Shown here: positions 11,066 to 22,309 of the stretch, piece by piece
How positions within the stretch are numbered: the first letter of the stretch is position 1
How the letters are laid out: each line of letters starts with the position of its first letter
Assembly (NCBI RefSeq): GCF_036850765.1
Contig: NC_089492.1
Span: forward strand, 202,274,276-202,338,275
Length of the DNA stretch: 64,000 bases
Direction: 5' to 3'
DNA from: Saccopteryx bilineata
Lineage: Eukaryota > Chordata > Mammalia > Chiroptera > Emballonuridae
Position numbers and translations under genes: made by a program
Notes under the pieces: generated by a model
Database searches by the model: none
What the model was told of the DNA's origin: nothing
Seen by the model: the letters and a program-made list of their open reading frames with translations, nothing else

Positions 11066-12485
11066 CTGAGGGTGGTTTTGTTGATAGTATTAATGAGATT
11101 TAATAAAGAATAAAAAGTTAAAAAAATAAAAAAAATAAAAAATCGAAAAAGTTGTTTTTTTAAAAAAAAATTAATAATGAAATAAAGAAAAATAAAATAA
11201 AATAAAAATTTTTAAAAAAAGGAAATTATTCCCCCCCTCCTTTTTTCCTCTCCTCTCCTCTCCCCTCTTTCTTGAGAAAATCTTGTGGTGGACTGTGAGT
11301 TATAACAAACAATGCCTGTGATGGAGGGCCTGAATTGGGGAAAAGTAATAAAGGGGCAAAAAAGAAAAAAAGAAAAAAAGAAAAAAAAAAGGAAAAAAAA
11401 AAAAAAAAGAAAAAAGAAAAAAAAAAGAGCGTATGGACCCACAAAAAGCAAATAAGGAAAAAATTTGGGTCAAGAATAAAATGATTTGCTTTTAGGTGTT
11501 GGTTGTCTAAGAGTTATGATGAGAGGAATAAGAGGAAAACGGAAAAATGGGGGGACTATTGTATTTAGTGGAACAAGAACTAGATAATATGGAGAGCCAG
11601 GGATGGGAGCACTGCTAGTGAGTTAAAAAGGTAAAGTAAAAACCCCCCAAAATGCCACAAACATAGGTTTGAGTCCCAGATAAGATAATTTGTTTGTTAT
11701 TGAGGTTTGAATGAGAGGAGATATAAAGGAGAAAGGAAGAAACTAATATAGAGGGAGAAAAGAAAGAGAGAGGGAGAAAAAAAAGAGGGAACCACTAAAA
11801 GAAGAAAAAAGAAAGGAGAGAGAGAGAGAGTTAAGGGTTTTGGAGTGCAACCCTCATAGAGAGAAAGGAAGAGAAGAGAAAAGATAATGGGAGATGTAAC
11901 ACTTATGGAGAGGAGAGAGTAAGACCAGTAGAGAGTTAATCGGCCAAATTGGAGGAGGAAAAAAAAGTATCAAGAATGAAGATAAGAGAAACGAACAAAT
12001 ATAATAAAATGTGATAGGTTATAAAGTCTGCAGATTATTCTTGATTTTGAGAGGTTATCTTCTTGCTTTTTCTTTTCTCTCCCTCTTCCTGGTCGGTGAC
12101 TCTGTACCCCGGGTTCTGCCCCTTTGGCACGCTCAGGTAGAGGCTTGCAGTTGATAAGTCTCTATGGCAATGTCATGTATTGTGCTTTAGTCTCGTGGGA
12201 GTCGAGGCTCATTAGCATTTATAGGCTCCGACAGTGAGAGAGTCCGTGTTCCTGGAGCCTTTTGTCCTAGTCTTTCCTTCCTCAATTAGTAGCCTGATAA
12301 TCCAGCTATGGGGTTGCTGCTGCCTCTGCCTGGATAGTAAGAGGCTCAAAGAGCTGGCAACTCCCCACTCTATTTCCACTCAGCACAGGGCTCTGGGTAA
12401 GGCTCAGTCAGTCAGAGCTGCTAGCATAATCAGGCGGGCTTTCCGCCCACTCAAAGACCACTGGCTCTGCCACTCTGTCCGGTAA
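11066..12485 (-). promoter_or_regulatory. LINE-1 5'UTR / internal promoter region
   Basis: About 1.4 kb upstream of ORF1 on the minus strand. The first roughly 400 bases (12485-12080) are the most GC-rich. Next comes a long stretch (about 11960-11690) that is nearly all purine on the plus strand, hence polypyrimidine in the L1 RNA. A very T-rich segment in the sense orientation (11440-11100) lies just before ORF1. L1 5'UTRs hold an internal RNA polymerase II promoter. No specific factor site is obvious to me here. Confidence 0.75.
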
Positions 12486-12495
12486 TACCTGTTTA
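12486..12495. repeat. LINE-1 target-site duplication, 5' side
   Basis: TACCTGTTTA, identical to 5638-5647. Confidence 0.9.
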
Positions 12496-15323
12496 GATTT
12501 TGTTTCAGGGCTAAAATTAGTTGTGCTTAAACCTTTGTGTGATACATTTATTGTCACATTAGTATGATTTGGAGCTATATTAAATGACTGCTATTCACTC
12601 AGGGGTTATTGTGTACCTGTTTTATTCCAGGCATTGTGTGTGTCACTTGGACACCAAACACCTGGCCCTGACCTCAGGGAGCTTATGCTCTTTAGTCTTC
12701 CTTGCCTGCTGTGCTTCGATTTTAACTCTGCCAACACTGATCTTTGTTGCAGAACTTGGTGTAAGGTAGACTTCTTTAATTCAAGAGCTGTATTTTCAGA
12801 GCTAAACAGTTTTTGAACTACATTATTAATAGTGGGTCAGGAAATGGACTAATTTTTGAGGAGTAATAAACACTTAATTTCTGGAAAATTAGTTCCGTTT
12901 TCCCAGAGTTATAAACACCTAAACTAATTGTGACTGAAATCAACAACTACAGTTGTCCATCTCCTTATGATCAGGATAAAATTAGTTTAAACCTGCATTT
13001 ACTTATTTTATTATTTTATTTAATTTTTAATTTAAACTTAGTTTAATTTTTATTTTAAACCTGTATTTAAACTTAGTTGGAATGTCCAACATTTCCCTCA
13101 AGATTTCTGTGCAGTCCTTCAGGGATTATTGTCTCACGCTCACCTCTTATGGACTTCTGCTTCCAAAATGGTAGTTGAGTTTCTACACTGTCTTGTTCTC
13201 CTACAGCTTCTGTCTCTTTAAGACCTCACCAACTCAGAGGTAAAACCTTTTCACTGATGTCCACACAAATACCCTATTCACACAAGTTTGTGTGTGGTGA
13301 AATTTACCGGTGGTTTTCAAATGGGGTAGGTTTTTTAGGTTGTATAGAAGAATCAACAACTCAAAACTTGATGTCAGACTTTCTCATTCTTAATAACACC
13401 TTGGTTTTATTTATGAACCCAGTTCCAGCTTTTGGCCTGTTTCTTGGCCTCCTCTCTCTTTTTCTCCTCCCATACAGCACTTCTCTGCTCCCCCCTCCCA
13501 GCCCAAGTTCCTATTGATTTCTAATACAGACAATTGAGAGCTTTATTTTGTTAACTTGAATCTTCCTACTCTTTATTCTCAGGGTTAGCAGAAGAGGCTA
13601 AATTTTACTGCTTTACTCACATTTATATTTAACTATGCCAGTCATACGCACAGTGATAGGCAAGGAGAGAGAACAGAAGGTCATGCTCGACTTCCTCCAA
13701 GTGACCCATCTGTGGGTGAGTGTGTTATATGTAGTTCCGAGGAGTGCTGCCTTACAGAACAAACTGAGATTGAAATCAGAAGTCAGACCCTAATGAATGT
13801 GTCCTCAAGTAGTGGAAATCTCCTTGTTGGATAAACTGTCATACTGAATCCTCCTGAATCTGCCCACTCATTTTAGATTTTCATTTGTGGAGCGTTTGGA
13901 TAAACATTGTTTTTTCTTAGTGGATTGGAACACTGCAGGGGTACCTTGGAGAGGAGGGGAGAGAGGAAGAGAGTTTTCGAAACCCTCAATGCTTTGCTTT
14001 GTCTGAAAAGTTTGTGGGGGCATGGGTTATACTTCAGGGGGGTTGCTCCAGTGAATGTCTATAAGGTTTTGAATATCGGTATTAAAAACTTCACATTTCA
14101 GTTTAATCATTAGGCAGAATCTCTAGTGAAACATACTATGGGATATGTTACTTAAAGACTTTTGGTTGGGAATGGGATTCTAGACATTAAATTGGGTGTT
14201 AATTATTAACCATATTGTAGAAAGGCATGGGACTATGTGGTTTAACTCACTAATCTTTAGCCTGGGAATTCTGGGTTCAAAAGGGAACTACTAAACAGTT
14301 AAACACCAAAATATTTCTTCTTGAACTTGGGAGAAGATTTCCAGATTTTATTAGTCAGGTTTTCTAATGTATTAAAAAATCAAAGAAAATAAAACCCCCT
14401 TTTGTGAATTCTTTCAACAATAATTGAAGCCTCTCCCCCACTTTTTTATTTTATACCCTTACCCACCTCTCCAATGTAACTGCTAAACAAGAAGTGTTCT
14501 TTCAGGGAGCCAGTTCACATCAGTGGTCATGGCGATCCAAGTTGAGTATGGCCTTGCTGAGGCTCTATGAAGACAGAGTTTTCTGTTAAAGAGACAACTG
14601 GCTACATTTCAGTTTTCTTTCACACTTTTTTCTTTTGCATTTTCTTGGTATTGAACTGATGTGTGTGTGTTTCTGTGTGATATTTGAATAAGAATGAAAA
14701 AGAGATGTTCACATCAACCTGGAAAATATTGGTCTAATGAAAAATATCCATTAATTACTATAATTAGCACTGATAAAAAGCTAAAAGTTTGGTGATTTTA
14801 GTTTATTCGTTAACATGTATCATGGCGGTGGTTCCAAATATCTTGCATTCTCTCTACTTGACATTTAGACATGATTTTAGGAAATTGAATGTAAAATTGG
14901 AGGGCATGCAAATTAGAACATTATAATTTTTTATTTATAGTAAAAGTTGTTCTAAATAAACATATACATTTAATAAACATTTAGTAAATAATTATCAGCC
15001 TTTTAAGAAAAAATAGAAAAAGTATCTAATAAAATAGTTAAATGCTAGCTAAATGTCTATGCTTAAAAATGCTACTTAATTAAAATATCAAACTATACTC
15101 AATGAGAAATTTCAGTTAAGTCCTCCTTAGAATAGGTCCTTTTGACCACTCCAACAGCAGCCCCTACTGAACAGAGAACTTTTTGTTCTTATACTACAGA
15201 AGATTCAGAAACATAGAAGACAAAATTTTAGGAATATGTAGTATGCTTTGAAGTTCTTTCAAGGTTTACCAAGCTTTTGAATGATGGATACTTGTGCTCT
15301 TACTTACTAGTAAATTACTACTT
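12496..15323. other. No gene recognised; one L2-like fragment
   Basis: Mostly unassigned AT-rich DNA. At about 12590-12690 the plus strand reads like an antisense L2 3' end (GGGTTATTGTGTACCTGTTT.. then GACCTCAGGGAGCTTATGCTC). No open frame resembles a known protein. Confidence 0.45.
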
Positions 15324-15337
15324 CTGTTCCTACTTTA
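15324..15337. repeat. SINE target-site duplication (left copy)
   Basis: CTGTTCCTACTTTA here is repeated exactly at 15708-15721 on the other side of the family-B SINE. Confidence 0.88.
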
Positions 15338-15707
15338 TTTTTATTTTTTATTTTAAAAAAATTTTTATTTTATTTTGTCTTTTTACAGAGACAGAGAGAG
15401 AGTCCGAGTGAGGGATAGACAGGGACAGACAGACAGGAACGGAGAGATGAGAAGCATCAATCATCAGATTTTGTTGCTCATTGTGACACCTTAGTTGTTC
15501 ATTGATTGCTTTCTCATATGTGCCTTGACCACGGGCCTTCAGCAGACTGAGTAACCCCTTGCTTGAGCCAGCAACCTTGGGTCCAAGCTGGTGAGCTTTG
15601 CTCAAACTAGATGAGCCCGCGCTCAACTTGGCAACCTCAGGGTCTTGAACCTGGGTCCTCTGCATCCCAGCCCGATGCTCCATCCACTGCACCACCGCCT
15701 AGTCAGG
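15338..15707 (-). mobile_element. tRNA-derived SINE, family B
   Basis: Full-length copy in reverse orientation. The tRNA-like head is at the right end (CCACTGCACCACCGCCTAGTCAGG) and the A/T-rich tail at the left, with the GAGACAGAGAGAGAGTCCGAGTG segment between them. A perfect 14-bp target-site duplication flanks it. Confidence 0.93.
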
Positions 15708-15721
15708 CTGTTCCTACTTTA

Positions 15722-18700
15722 GAATAATTGTTAGAAGGAGCTTATTGAGTTTTCTGGTTAAGTCAAAAGATTCCAGAATTGTGACTATTTCCATATGTAG
15801 GACTAATAGCAAAACATGACTACATAGATAGCAAGGAAGACAAATTATACTCAACCATTTACTGAGCATTGCTCATTTATGATTTCACATTTTATCAAGG
15901 ATATTTATTAAGAGCCTGCTGAATGCCAGGCTTGATGGATTCTAGCCATCAAGATGTAAAAAGACACTGACCATGTGCCAATCAGACATTACAACAAGCT
16001 AATTGTAGGAGGAGGACCCTGAAAAATGCTTTTAAAGAAAAGCTACAAGAAGAAGAATACAATGATTGAAAAATAATGCCAGAGATTGTTAGCCCAAGGG
16101 AAGAAAATAATTCATTTGGACCTAATTAATAATTGGCTTCAATATTGACAAAGAATATGGTGACTAGTTCTTCTCCATCACTGCTGGATACCGCAAAGGG
16201 GGCAACAAAATTAAGCCGTGGTGTGAATGTTGAAGAATTTAAGTCAGATTGAAAGAAATAAAATTTTAAACTGGTGAAGTCTACTAAATACTCATTGAAA
16301 GAAAGTGTCATATCTTCTTTCTATATATTTTAAAATATAAATACATTCTTCTGATTTGCATAATTCAGTTGTATACCAAGATGGTGAGATGAATTGAGAC
16401 TGACTTGACTTACAAAATGTCCTCTAATCTAAGGTTTTGTGGGTTGGATTGCTGTCAGAAGCTTCCATGGAAGCCCCAAAGGTCCACTGCCCAGATTGCC
16501 GCCTCTTTCGTGCAGGAAGCTGTGTGAGGGAGAGAACTGGGGAATGACTGGCAGCAGTCCACGATGGTCCCTTCTGTTGTGATTTCTCAAGTTTCAGAGA
16601 GTTCCTCAATGCCAGTAATAAGCATGTGCTGCAATTTGCTGGAAATCCTAGTCAGAATATTAAAAAATTTTTTGAAGCAACTCCATTAAAACAAAGGGTT
16701 TGGAGAAAATTCTTGTTTTGGAGTGTGGTTTTGTATTTAGAACTGAAGGTAACTTTGCATCCTCTTCAGATACAGCAACCATTCAAAGAGATGTTTCATT
16801 TTTTTCTCCACACATTGTACACCCAGAAAAGAAAAGCCAAGAGAGGGATGTGTTAAAGGAATAAGAGAAGTGAAACTCAGAGGAATCAGTAATAAGAAAT
16901 AAGTGGGTGAATTTATCTGTGACAATGCATTGATTTTTCATTAGAATATAGAAACTTAGTTTAGGCAGTTTAAATTTTATTTCTCTCTAATATAGAACAA
17001 ATTCTCTTTGTGTTTGTGTTTACTCTTCACATGTCTAACTTTGTTTTAAAGATCCAGAGTAGCACAGAGCAGCATCAAATCCTTGGGCTCCTTTTCTGGT
17101 GGAGTAGCCTTGTGTGAACACTGTGCAGTGAAGCTGAGGACCTGAGCTTAGACCCCGTGGGACAGTCTCTGTCCCCAGACTGTCCCCCATCATCCAGCTG
17201 TCATTTCAGCTGTGGTGTTGGTTAAGGCATGGGCAAGAGTGTAAGTGAAATTCAGCCTTCACCTATCACCATACTGGAAAAACATATTGGAAAGTCTTAT
17301 CTTTAAGTGTAAAATAATACATATTTCAGTGTACTTCAAAATGGATGGATAGAGGCAATTTTTTAAGGTAGGGCTGTTTATTTGCCTTTGGTTGATTTCA
17401 GCATGATGTACAAAGGTGGTGTGCCTTCGTGTTTAGGTTGGTCAGCAGTGAAATTCTCATTTGTCATTGTCCTTTTTAAGCAGCCAGCTAGATCAAGCCC
17501 AGATGTCATCCATGATTACATAGTTTGGATGTTTGGTTTGTTGAAATAAGGTTGATTTCAGCCCACCTGTTAGCTGGGGGCAAACTAAATGGTGAAGGAT
17601 TGTGGGAAAGAGGAAATTAAATTGACTTGGTATATTTGCAATGACTAATGTTTAACCTGGAACGCTTGTCTCTAGGAAATTCTAAAGGCAGTCTGTGCTG
17701 CTTTGTGTGTGTTTTCTCATCTTCTAACAGTAAGTATTTTTGAGTTTCAAAGATTTATGGACCTCCATGGCCATCTTTGCTAGTTCAAATTATACTACTT
17801 AATGTATAGAAATTGTTATAAAACAAGTCATCTACTATTACCCAAGTTCCATTTTTAATTATGTGCTAATTGATAACACTCTACATTCACAGCCTGTTTT
17901 CTTAGATGTGAACAAATAACTCATTTGCCAATAATGTCAATTTTTCATTAGCTAGTATAGCATTTTTACATCAGGTTTTCAAAAGCTGGATTAAACAGAT
18001 TTGCAATATCAATTTTTAAATTATATATATATTATGTATATATATTAAATTATACATATATATTATGGCAAAGAGATATTTGAGTATGGCTTTTGCAAAT
18101 GTATAGCTTGTTTCTCATGAATGTTTAACTAGCTGATATTTAATTTAGTCAAGTGGTATATGGAAATTGGATTAAATTACCTTTCTCCCAGCTGGTACTT
18201 CACTAATCAGATTGCTGTTCCCTTGTCTTATCCTGTTCCAGTGATTTTATCAATAACATTGATTAACTTTGTCTGGCTTTTCTCGTCTACTAGTTAGTCT
18301 AGACACATACATGGATATGTATCTAATGCAATATGGGCAATGTGATTTGTTGCTGGGAATTTGCAGCATTTTTACTTAATGATTCATATTCGTTCCTAAT
18401 CTCTTTCCCTTTACCATTTCCCTAATTCACTTGCTTATATTTATCCATGTTCAAATTATAACTCTCCATCTGTTTAGGAATTCAATTGCTTTTGCTCTGT
18501 ATTACAATACAAGTTAGTGGAGTCCTGTGCATCAAATTTGATGTCAGGAGGACCTGTGTAATGCTTATTAAAAAAGTATTCATTCCCAGAAAGACAATCT
18601 TGGTTAGACTTGTTCATTTTAACCTGAAGCAGTGTTAGTTTAGTTGTGTGTCCTGGACACCACGTAATCAGTCTGTATTATAAAATCCTAATGGCAGCCT

Positions 18701-18880
18701 TCCAATGATCCTTAATGGATTATGGAAGATGACTTTGTTTGCACTGTCTTGGGAAGGGGAGTCTGGAGATGAATTGCTCTAGGCCTCCTTGTAGGTGTTT
18801 TGATTTGGAGCTCAGAGGAATGACACTAATCACAAATTTATGGCTCTTACTTTTTGTTAGTAAAAAGTAGTATCATAAAT
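15722..18880. other. No gene recognised
   Basis: About 3.2 kb of AT-rich DNA. A short stretch near 15895-15970 (ATTTATTAAGAGCCTGCTGAATGCCAGGC) looks like an antisense L2 3' fragment. An alternating TA-rich run lies at 18024-18065. Open frames at 16126-16925 are short and family-less. I see nothing else. Confidence 0.45.
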
Positions 18881-18884
18881 TCTT

Positions 18885-19490
18885 TCATTAAAAAATATTT
18901 TTGAGTACCTACTTATGTTTGAGGCATCATACTAATTAGATTTACAGTGGTGAGGAAGCCAGACAAAGTCACAGCCTTCATGAAGCTTGTTGTCTAGTGG
19001 AGAGGACACATTAGCCGACAAGCATCATCATGAAGCCTGCTGTTGTGGGACAGCACAGAGGTACAGGGTGCTAGGGGCACTACCTCAACCAGAGGACTCA
19101 TCACAGGCTTTCTGCTGGAAATTACACTTAAGTTGAGATTCAGAGCGGATGAGTAGATGTCAGCCAGGACAACACAGGGAGGAAGAGTACTCCAGGCAAA
19201 GGGAACAGCATGTGTGAATGTCTGCAGATGAGCAAGCATATTGCACATTAAAAAAATGTACCTGGGTTCTGTTTGGCTGAAGCATGGGAAGGTGTTGGGA
19301 CAAAGGAGTGGGGTAGAGTTATACAAGAGATGAGACTTGGGAAGTAGAAGGGACCAAGCCATTAAGAGTTTTTAAAAAGATTTTTGACTTTCTTTTTAAA
19401 CTGAATGGAAGTTATTAAAGATCAGCAGTGGATTGGCGTGATCACTCTTGCAGCCAGAGGAAGGTCGGAGGCCAGAAGACAACTTACTGG
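18885..19490 (-). repeat. Ancient L2-type LINE fragment
   Basis: The plus strand reads as the reverse complement of an L2 3' region. It has 'TTTTTGAGTACCTACTTATG', then 'CTTCATGAAGCTTGTTGTCTAGTGG', then 'TCCAGGCAAAGGGAACAGCATG' and 'GTGGATTGGCGTGATCACTC'. These are landmarks of the common mammalian LINE2 3' end, recalled from memory. Related sequence may continue to about 19720. The copy is very diverged, and an open frame at 18994-19362 on the minus strand is incidental. Confidence 0.5.
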
Positions 19491-19784
19491 AAGTTAATGT
19501 GGTACTCGTGATGGGAGAGGCTGCGAAGATAGAAGGACCATATTTGAGAGACAGGACTTAGTGCCTGGCTGAATGTGAGAGTGATGAAGAGTGAGTAGTT
19601 GGGTGCTTCTTGCATTTCTGGTGCGAACAACTGGGTGGAAGAGATGGGGAAAATTGTTTTTTGATAATGGGGACAGCCAGAAATAGTTGAAGTGATAAAT
19701 GAACATCAACCCAACCTAAATGTTAGAAGATGTATAAAACCAGAACTCAATGTGAATATTTGTATATATGTATGTGGGTGGTTG

Positions 19785-19935
19785 GAAGTGTTCTAGACAT
19801 TGTACAAAGATTGTCTAATTTAATCCTCACTGCAGCCTTATGAAGTAGGATGGTTATTATTCCCGTTTTTTGGAGGAGGAAGTTGGGGACTAAGACATGG
19901 TCTTGCAGAGCTCACAGTCAAGAGGGACTGTATCT
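19785..19935 (-). repeat. MIR SINE fragment
   Basis: TCTAATTTAATCCTCACTGCAGCC..ATGAAGTAGGATGGTTATTATTCCCG..GGAGGAGGAAGTTGGGGACT follows the antisense MIR core order (AATCCTCACAACAACCC..ATTATTATCCCCATTTTACAGATGAGGAAACTGAGG). It is an old, decayed tRNA-derived mammalian SINE. Confidence 0.6.
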
Positions 19936-20023
19936 TACATGTGTGTGTTAGTGTCAAGGAAAGCATTTCAACCAAGTCAATAGAATTGAATAAAGTTGAT
20001 TATTTAGTGTCTTTTTGGTTTTA

Positions 20024-20352
20024 TTTATTTTTTATTTACAGAAACAGAGAGAGAGTCAGAGAAAGGGATAGATAGGGACAGACAGACAGGAACGGAGAGA
20101 GATGAGAAGCATCAATCATCAGTTTTTCGTTGTGACACCTTAGTTCATTGATTGCTTTCTCATATGAGCCCTGACTGTGGAGCTACAGCAGACCGAGTAA
20201 CCCCTTGCTCAAGCCAGTGACCTTGGGTCCAAGCTGGTGAGCTTTGCTCAAACCAGATGAGCCCACACTCAAGCTGGCGACCTTGGGGTCTTGAACCTGG
20301 TTCCTCCGCATCCCAGTCTGATGCTCTATCCACTGCGCCACTGCCTGGTCAA
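20024..20352 (-). mobile_element. tRNA-derived SINE, family B
   Basis: Reverse-orientation copy with the tRNA-like head at right (CCACTGCGCCACTGCCTGGTCA) and the AGAGAGAGTCAGAGAAAGGGATAG segment and tail at left. Approximate target repeats CTTTTTGGTTTTA (20011-20023) and CTCTTTTGGTTTTA (from 20354) flank it. Confidence 0.88.
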
Positions 20353-20569
20353 ACTCTTTTGGTTTTAAAGGGCTTTTTGGGATGAAGGGATTTATTTATT
20401 ATACTTTGATTTGACGATGATGAGAAGGAGAATATATATAAGAAGACTAAAAATTAGGAAGTGAACCCAGAAAAGGGGCACAATTTTCTTTCAATTTTCT
20501 TGATTTCCTTCTTTAATAAGTCGTCAATCACAAAATCTTGCCTAGAGTTCTTTTAGTTGTATTATTTTT

Positions 20570-20690
20570 CCTTCCTTCCTTTCTTTTTTCCTTCCTTCCT
20601 TTCTCTTTTCCTTCCTTCCTTCCTTCCTTCCTTCCTTCCTTCCTTCCTTCCTTCCTTCTTCTCTTTCTCTCTTTCTTTCTCTATTTTTAG
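20570..20690. repeat. CCTT-type polypyrimidine microsatellite
   Basis: Runs of CCTT interrupted by CTTT and TTTTC units, about 120 bp, all pyrimidine on the plus strand. No coding content. Confidence 0.9.
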
Positions 20691-20934
20691 CTTTGGTATT
20701 GTTCCCTTTGGGATAGGTTATTTATGCTGAATGTTTCTAATACAGCACTTGAAATGGCTTTGTTATATCTGCTTATAAAAGGGCTTCCACAGGAAACCAA
20801 AAATATTTTTGCATGGAAATTTACTAGAGAGTGTGAAGAGATTAGAGAAAAAGTTATCGAGCCAAGAACCATGATTGATTATTTTTTATTTTATCATGTT
20901 TACTGTCAAAGGACCATTTGGTTTCTTTAGTTAT

Positions 20935-21362
20935 TATATATAATATATATAATATATATATTAGTTATATTTTATAATTTAGTTATTATATATATATATA
21001 ATATATATTTAGTGAGAAGATGGAAAGGTAGAGACAGGCTTCCACATGTGCCCCAACTGGGATCCACCTGGCAAGCCCACTGGTGGCAATGCTCTCCCCA
21101 TCTGGGGCCCTTGCTTCGTAACAAATGGAGCCATTCTAGTGCCTAAGACAGGGGCCATGGAGCCATCCTCAGTGCCCAGGGCCAACTTGCTCCAATCAAG
21201 CCATAGCTGCAGGAGGGGAGGAGATGAGAGAAAGAGAACGAGAGACAAAAGTGAAAGGAGGAGGGGTGGAGAATGCTTCTCCTGTGTGCCCTGACCAGGA
21301 ATCGAACCCAGGATATCCACATGCCGGGTCAATGCTCTACCGCTGAGCCAACTGGCCAGGGC
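20935..21362 (-). mobile_element. tRNA-Ala-derived SINE, family A, with expanded TA tail
   Basis: The head lies at the right end (CCGCTGAGCCAACTGGCCAGGGC), with the box-B complement GAATCGAACCCA. The body covers CTGCAGGAGGGGAGGAGATGAG and the GGGATCCACCTGG element. The 3' tail has become a TA-rich microsatellite (20935-21008). The target repeat CTTTAGTTATT occurs before the TA run (20924-20934) and after the head (about 21365-21375), so the TA run belongs to the insertion. More diverged than the other family-A copies. Confidence 0.85.
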
Positions 21363-21514
21363 CTCTTTAGTTATTCTGACCAGATGTTTTGAGTAGCATA
21401 TACCAAGTAACCAGGCAATCATAGCAACTTGCAGAGTTGGAGGAAGGGAATGTGGAAGGCATTAGGTGTTGGAGACAAAACATTTTTCCACTAAGATCAG
21501 TTGAATGTCAGTTG

Positions 21515-21670
21515 ATCAGTATGGGCCTCACTTCTTTATCTCAAATGTGGAAATAATAATACCTTTTTAAAATAATTGTTGTGAAGGTTAGAAATACAGA
21601 GAAATATACCAAGCCCCTAGCATTATGCCTGAAGTATACTTAGAACTCAGTAAATGGAATTGTGCTACAT
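21515..21670 (+). repeat. MIR SINE fragment
   Basis: GGCCTCACTTCTTTATCTC..GGAAATAATAATACC..TTGTTGTGAAGGTTAG..CTTAGAACTCAGTAAATGG follows the 3' half of sense MIR (CTCAGTTTCCTCATCTGTAAAATGGGGATAATAATACC..). Old and decayed. Confidence 0.6.
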
Positions 21671-21907
21671 TGTTGCTAAGAAACATGTGATTTGAGTGGC
21701 TGGTAAGTGAAATAAAGCATCATATTGAATGCTTTAGTAGACTCTGGTCATGTAGTTGAACATTTAAGCACTTATTCAACTATAAAACCCTCTGTAGATT
21801 CTAGGTGATGCTTATCACTCCTTCTCACTGGAGTGACCATAGAGTAGATGTTTGATAAATGGTTGAGGTTATTCTCATATAAATACACACACAAAAAGGA
21901 AATACAG

Positions 21908-22305
21908 CCTGACCAGGCCATGGTGCAGTGGATAGAGCATTGGACTGGGATGCAGAGGACCCAGGTTCAAAATCCTTACGTCGCTAGCTTGAGCGTGGGC
22001 TCATCTGGCTTGAGTATGGGGTTGCTGGCTTGAGTGTGGCATCATAGACCTGACCCCATGGTCGCTGGCTTGAGCCCAAAGGTCTCTGGCTTGAAGCCCA
22101 AGGTCACTGGCTTGAGCAAGGGATCACTCATTCTGCTGGAACCACCCCCTGCCTGGTCAAGACACATAAGAGAAAGCAATCAATGAACAACTAAGGAGCT
22201 ACAATGAAGAATTGATGCTTCTCTTCTCTCTCTCTTCCTGCCTTTCTGTCCCCATCTGTTCCTCCCTCTGTCTCTTTCTCTGTCTCTCTTGCTAAAAAAA
22301 AAAAA
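21908..22305 (+). mobile_element. tRNA-derived SINE, family B, with internal expansion
   Basis: Head CCTGACCAGGCCATGGTGCAGTGG, then the usual body. The TCGCTGGCTTGAG-type unit is repeated several times (about 21980-22130), so this copy is longer than its neighbours. It ends in an A tail before 22306. A short target repeat AAATACA lies on both sides. Confidence 0.88.
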
Positions 22306-22309
22306 ATAC

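Larger units (their letters stand above)
5648..12485 (-). mobile_element. Full-length LINE-1 retrotransposon (about 6.84 kb)
   Basis: Reading the minus strand, the element has a 5'UTR of about 1.4 kb, ORF1, a 326-bp inter-ORF region, ORF2, a short 3'UTR with a G-rich polypurine tract, and an AATAAA-containing tail. Exact 10-bp direct repeats flank it. ORF1 contains one frameshift in an A run and ORF2 one in-frame TGA. Otherwise both frames are open over essentially the full family length. No other repeat interrupts it. It looks like a relatively young copy that was competent, or nearly so, when it inserted. In its present state it cannot make full-length ORF1p or ORF2p without readthrough. 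Confidence 0.97.
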
